A stretch of 64,000 nucleotides of DNA from Manihot esculenta (Eukaryota; Streptophyta; Magnoliopsida; Malpighiales; Euphorbiaceae): positions 31,314,153-31,378,152 of the forward strand of contig NC_035162.2 in the NCBI RefSeq assembly GCF_001659605.2. The letters are read 5' to 3'. The notes under the pieces are model-generated. The model made no database searches, had not been told where the DNA came from, and saw only the letters and a list, made by a program, of their open reading frames with translations. Below are positions 59,525 to 64,000 of the stretch, piece by piece. The first letter of the stretch is position 1. Each line of letters begins with the position of its first letter. Both the position numbers and the translations under genes were made by a program.

Positions 59525-59739
59525 TATAGAAGATTTATGGTATTGAGAATTCTATGTGTTATTTGTATTTCTGTACAGAATACATTTATATAGTATATAC
59601 CAGTGGTTGAGTTAGATACAGATTGTATGAATAACAAATATTATCTCAATCAACTATAAACCTTATCATAACTCTAAATCTTATTACAACTCTAACCTTA
59701 TCATGACTCTAAACCTTATCACAACTCTAAGCCTTATCA
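59525..59739 (-). repeat. Copia 5' LTR
   Basis: 215 bp, near-identical to 43765-43978. A few substitutions and one extra C give a modest age. Confidence 0.92.
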
Positions 59740-59889
59740 GAGGAAAATATAATCTTTCCCAAACAAATTTTTCCTTACCCAAGCCTTCTCTCTCCAAGGG
59801 TCACTATTCATCCTAACTCCCTCTCTTGATTTCCTCTTGATTTTTTCTCTTTAATTTCTAGCTTCAAAAGATTTTTAGGGGGGAGACAA

Positions 59890-60395
59890 GAATTGACTTC
59901 AAGTGAAAAACCCAAGGAAATATGATGGTAAATGAAGAAGAAAACTTTTAGTTCATGAAGATGGGGTTTTGGCAAGGCTAGTTGAAGAAGACGAGGGAAT
60001 AGTTATTTTTCTCTTTTTGTCTATTTTTAAAGAAAATGGAGGATTATGATTCAATGGGCTCTATATAATCCAATGACTTTGATTAATTCTCACTTAAAAT
60101 CTTAAAAATTCTCCATTTAATCTAACTTTTCCTTTTCCTTTTAAATTCTACTATATTTATACTTTCCCATATTTCATATTTTACACATATTTACTATTAA
60201 TTAATATTTTATATATCCCTTATTAATTTTAACTAAGTCAAATTTATCAATTTTGACCTAAGCCAAATTATATTCCTTTTTTGGAATCATTATTTATCTT
60301 TTTTAAAAAATACCAATTAAGTCCATATCCTGATTTTATTTTGGGGTTTTCACATACTAGATCAACTTATTTTGGCTCCAAATTCAATATTTCAA
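59890..60395. repeat. Repeat A, right copy (inverted)
   Basis: Reverse complement of 42520-43062 in colinear blocks. On the minus strand a TGTGAAAACCCC at 60354 could be an LTR start, but similarity seems to continue past it. Confidence 0.62.
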
Positions 60396-61659
60396 CATAT
60401 CTACATTAATACTGTTAATTGGTAAGTACCAGCCAATTCTCAAGTGGTACTATTTAATGCTTGATAATGGTATTATTTATGATTAAAAAATTTGAATGTT
60501 GCATCAAAATTCACGGTTTTCAATTTCTTTTAGAGTTTTACTACTCTTAATTCACCTGGTTTCTTCAAAATGGTACAGTGAAAAGGCAAAGTATTGTAAG
60601 TTTGCATTCATGCACTCATTCATTATTCTTCATGACTTCTTTTCTTACTAGATCACATGTTGTTGAGCCCATAGGTGCCATTTTAAGAGCGAGCTTGATT
60701 GAGGAGGGAAGTAGAAGAGCATAGTGAGAAAGTGGCTCAATCATTAGCCAAGTCGCTCACCTTCATCAATGAGATCCAAGCCTCTCAACTCTTGCCAAAT
60801 GGGGAAAGCCAGAAATACTTTTATATACTAATGTAAAGAGAGGAATGAATTTCTTTTTGGTTAGGCAAGGATCAATAAGAACTTCGAGATCACTTCAAAG
60901 CAGGCATAACTAAGCTCTAGTCCATTATAAATAAGAACACTTTGGAAGACCTAGCAGACCAACTATCTAGCAAATGTGACATCAATGTGTTCTACTCCAA
61001 GCCCTCTCATTGTGATACTTCCTTTAAGGACATTAAGCCTACCCTACAAGTTGGAGTCATAAAAACAGGATTCGAATAAGAGAATATAGAGAAAAGGTCT
61101 TGTAATAAGGCCAATAATGTCGTTTCTTATCATGAATAAGGAACACTTTTTGTTGCTTCAATTGTCTTTTTATCTTTCCTTTAGTTCTTCGTGAACCCAT
61201 ATAGATAGGCTCAACAATCATGCCATAAGCAAACTTTAAAAACATGAGTTCTAATAAGAAAAAGGAAGTTTATTTATGCGTAGAATTAATACATTCCTCA
61301 TGCTATATCCATTTGATGTACAACCATCACAGCTCTAAAGTGAACTAAAAGCGCTCCTAATTTGACTAGATAGAGTTGTGAAGGTAGCAGGCTCCTAAGA
61401 AAAGAAATGCTTAATGAGAGCTTAAATGACGAGATGGAGGAGTTTATAACTAGGCTTCTGAGAACATTGAGAAAAGAACTATTATGGAAAATGCCAAAGT
61501 TGGGGCTTAATAGCAAGACTCGATGGGGACTAAGACAATGTATTAGAGGACATCGAGTTTTATGATGCCAATGAATACTTCAAGCAAAAAGTTGTTAAAG
61601 TAAAAAAAGAGCGTAATAGAGAGTTTGGGATGATGATTGATAGGTTTTAATGCATTTTT
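60396..61659. other. Unassigned AT-rich DNA
   Basis: No recognisable gene. The 60680-61100 stretch is less AT-rich and may be decayed retroelement coding sequence, but every frame has many stops and no motif can be named. Confidence 0.4.
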
Positions 61660-62640
61660 GAAGCCGTTTTGAGTTTTTTATTTTGTTAATGAAAGTTTTG
61701 TCATGTTTTGGTTATTTTTAAGGATGTGTAGAAGCAGTGGTGCATAGTGAAAATCAGATTTTGATACCAGAACGAAACCCAAGTTCAATCAATGAAGGTA
61801 GCTTTGGCCACTGAACATGAACACTAGTGTTGCCACCTCTAGTAACCTAAGATGCTTTTGAAAGACAACTTTAACTTTTGTATAGGGCCTTTACGCTATC
61901 AAAAGTCCCTTATCAAACCTTTTTTTTTAATGGTTTTTCTATATATTTTCTTGTACACTTCTCGAAGTTTCTTAGGATAGTTCTAAACTTTTAAGAGGTT
62001 GTGTTTTGATCCTCATTTGGGTTTGTCTGTGTAGAACTAAACTTGAAAGGGACCAGTAGTAAGCTAATTGCAAGTGAGCAAAGTTGTGAGTAGAACTCAA
62101 CTTTATTTAACTAAAGTTAAACAGATTGAATTAAGTATGATCATGCATCATGAATGCCATGATTATAATAAGATGTTTGTATTAAATTCATAAAAATTTT
62201 GCTTATACATTTTATTATTGATGAATGGTAGGTCTTGGATGAACACTAGCCCTTTATAATATGTTTATGATATGAAGGATATGGACGTGCAAGTCAAGAC
62301 CCATTGTATATACCCCAAGCACTACATTAAGACAAAAGACTAGGTCGACACATTTTATGCTTTTGATACTATAGATTTCATATAGTGTATTTAGAAAAAG
62401 TCTTGAGAAACTTCAGTGAGAGCTAGACATATAGGATGTTTGAGAGGCTACTGGTGATAAACTTACCTTATTGTGAATTGTCTGTGTTATGTAGTATACA
62501 TGAGGCATATAACTTAATTTAAATAGAAATATTTTATAATATACTCACTAAAATATTCAAATAGCTCATCACTTTATTTTGCTTACTATGAAGTTTGCCA
62601 TTGATAAAAAAAATTAGAAATAGATTCAAGTCCCCTCATT
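61660..62640 (+). repeat. Ancient, decayed Tekay-family LTR
   Basis: Colinear with the R/U5 half of the Tekay-3 LTR: GTGAGTAGAACTCAACTTT against GTGAGTGGAACTAAACTTA, ATGCATCATGA blocks, and TTGTGAATTGTCTGTGTTATG present exactly at the matching place. Later TATACTCACTAAAATATTCA corresponds to the CAACTCACTGGGCTTTTAGC block. The CpG-rich palindromes survive only as traces (TTGGCCACTGAACATG). Much older than the other family copies. Confidence 0.7.
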
Positions 62641-64000
62641 TGCAAAACTTCAAATTTACTTCATAAGGTTTGGAGTCACACCTTTCTCACTTTTCCAACT
62701 CCTTAGAGGGTATTCTTCAAAATCTCCTAAGCATGCTTTGCATTGGTAGCATTAGCCACCTTTATGGACAAAGGCTCATCCAAATCTTGATGGATAAGAG
62801 CAAAGGTTTATCTATCCCTTTTTCTTATCTTTCCCAAACCATCCTGATCATTTTGAGTTAATGATACTTCATCTTCGAATGGAGAATACCATTATCAACA
62901 TTTTTTCACATATCTTATGAGCCAATCAAAACTTTCATATAAATACACCAACTTTCATAATTTTCTTTAGTGAGAAGAGAAAATTGTCACTAAAAAAAAT
63001 TGTTATGGAAAAAGATTATTGCTTGCTATTTCTTTCTACTTCTTAAGTCAAGAAATCAAGGCTATATCACTTTGTTAGAATTGTTAGGAATGGGAAGGTA
63101 GGAAGAGAACCGACAAACTTGTTTAAAGATAATAATTATGAACTTTACTTTATTAAAGTACAAAGTACATGAACCATGTTTAATAACATTAATCAAAATT
63201 AATAACCAATATAAACACAAATGCACATTAAACTTGAATACACACTAATCAAGGTTAATGCAACTGGAAATTACAAATTAATACTTAACAATAACAAGGA
63301 ACATGTACTTCGTTAGTTAATCTTTTCGTAATAATGTTAAATATATACCATTTCTCTTCAACTTTTAAAAGTTCAATATGAATTTGAAGTTATCGAATAT
63401 ATCAAACTAATTCAAACAGTTTGGCTAAAGCTTTCCAAACTTTAAATGAGGATGAGAGTATAATGACATATGGGAAGCTCTTTTCATTGGGAAAAGAAAG
63501 TAGCAAAGAATTAGCATTTAGTGTTTTTGAAATCAAATATCAATAATAAGACTAGCGATAAGTTTAGAAAAGGTAGAACTGTGATAGTTTTAGGTGGCAT
63601 AAGGCACTATTACATTTTAAGGCTTAGCAATGGTGTATCCGCAGCGGTTATAAAATTGTTCTTTAATACTACTAAGGCATCAATTTGGCAACGATTTAAA
63701 ACTGTTACAAAAAAAACCACTTTTTGTATTGTGTATAATAATATACTTTAATAAAAAATTATTTTGTATTTAGTAAAATCATAATTTAAGTCGCACTTTT
63801 TATCCGCTGCGAAAAAGTAATTAAACCGCTACCTTATGTTTAGTAGCGCAAGCAGATGTAACGGGTCTTAAATTGTTACTTTTGATCTATGGATACAGTT
63901 AAACTATATAAGATAATAATTTACTGTCGCTATCTTAAATATATTTATGTAATAGTGAGGGAGCCATTAATAAAGCCATAAAGATTTTGACAATTAAGTA
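62641..64000. other. AT-rich DNA at the window end
   Basis: No gene recognised. Around 63600-63900 there are scattered GCAGCGG / CCGCTG-type motifs (CGCAGCGGTTATAAAA near 63640; ATCCGCTGCGAAAAAG near 63800) after a CACTATTACA, which might be the subterminal region of a CACTA-type transposon; too weak to call. Confidence 0.35.

Larger units (their letters stand above)
43765..59739 (-). mobile_element. Ty1/copia element split by Tekay-3
   Basis: LTRs of 214 bp (43765-43978) and 215 bp (59525-59739) with a few differences and one 1-bp indel. A PBS for initiator tRNA-Met touches the 5' LTR (59513-59524) and a polypurine tract touches the 3' LTR (43979-43988). The flanks GAGGC and GAGGA look like a target duplication with one mutation. 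Without Tekay-3 the element is about 4.66 kb, a normal copia length. Gag starts at 59434; the frame runs through protease, integrase, reverse transcriptase and RNase H with several stops but no obvious frameshift. The LTRs end TA at the PBS side instead of the canonical CA. Clade resembles Ale/RE1-like copia; not certain. Confidence 0.92.

Noticed and set aside
63600..63900. CACTA transposon end
   Set aside because: A CACTA-like start and a few GCAGCGG/CCGCTG motifs only; no defined terminal repeat pair or 3-bp duplication in view, and the window ends.

Overview
This is nuclear DNA from a flowering plant, almost certainly a eudicot. Evidence: one intronless PADRE/DUF4228 gene, AT-rich intergenic DNA, and about two thirds of the window made of plant-type LTR retrotransposons (Ty3/gypsy Tekay and Tat lineages, Ty1/copia), LINE fragments and MITEs. 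A Euphorbiaceae (cassava-like) source is my guess from the general look of the Tekay family; the window does not prove it. I see no bacterial operon, CRISPR array, rRNA or tRNA gene.

Layout. 1-6.2 kb: AT-rich DNA with a fold-back element, a 5'-truncated LINE (1281-1813, 16-bp target duplication), the only convincing host gene (2339-2803, PADRE protein) and a decayed hAT-type MITE (3751-4195). 6.16-13.31 kb: Tekay-1, minus strand, target duplication TCAGC, intact pol but missing most of gag, the primer site and half of the 5' LTR. 13.3-18.5 kb: a tandem array whose units carry small hairpins, plus a broken multi-exon minus-strand gene of the PF04195 'putative gypsy type transposon' family. 18.5-36.3 kb: an old Tat-lineage element (target duplication ATAAT), itself hit twice: by a Tekay solo LTR in gag (22645-24956, GCAGC) and by nearly intact Tekay-2 in its 5' LTR (26035-35845, CACTC). 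36.3-43.7 kb: AT-rich DNA with LINE and copia fragments and inverted repeats. 43.8-59.7 kb: a copia element, minus strand, split by Tekay-3 (47104-58415, plus strand, GCGGT). Tekay-3 is a tandem LTR-gagpol-LTR-gag array whose third LTR is cut down to about 22 bp; its first LTR holds a 472-bp hAT MITE. 59.7-64 kb: AT-rich DNA with a very decayed Tekay LTR.

How it fits together. Four young Tekay-family insertions share 2.2-2.3 kb LTRs dense in a 13-bp palindrome (TTCGGC-N-GCCGAA), an iMet primer site (where kept), a hairpin beside the polypurine tract, and what looks like a splice donor in the LTR plus an acceptor just before the gag ATG. Three of the four landed inside, or beside remnants of, other retroelements. 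Tekay-2 has the only single open gag-pol frame, but its RNase H has Asp to Asn at a catalytic position and its C-terminus ends early. Boundaries rest on exact target duplications read from the sequence; family names rest on protein motifs; ages are inference.
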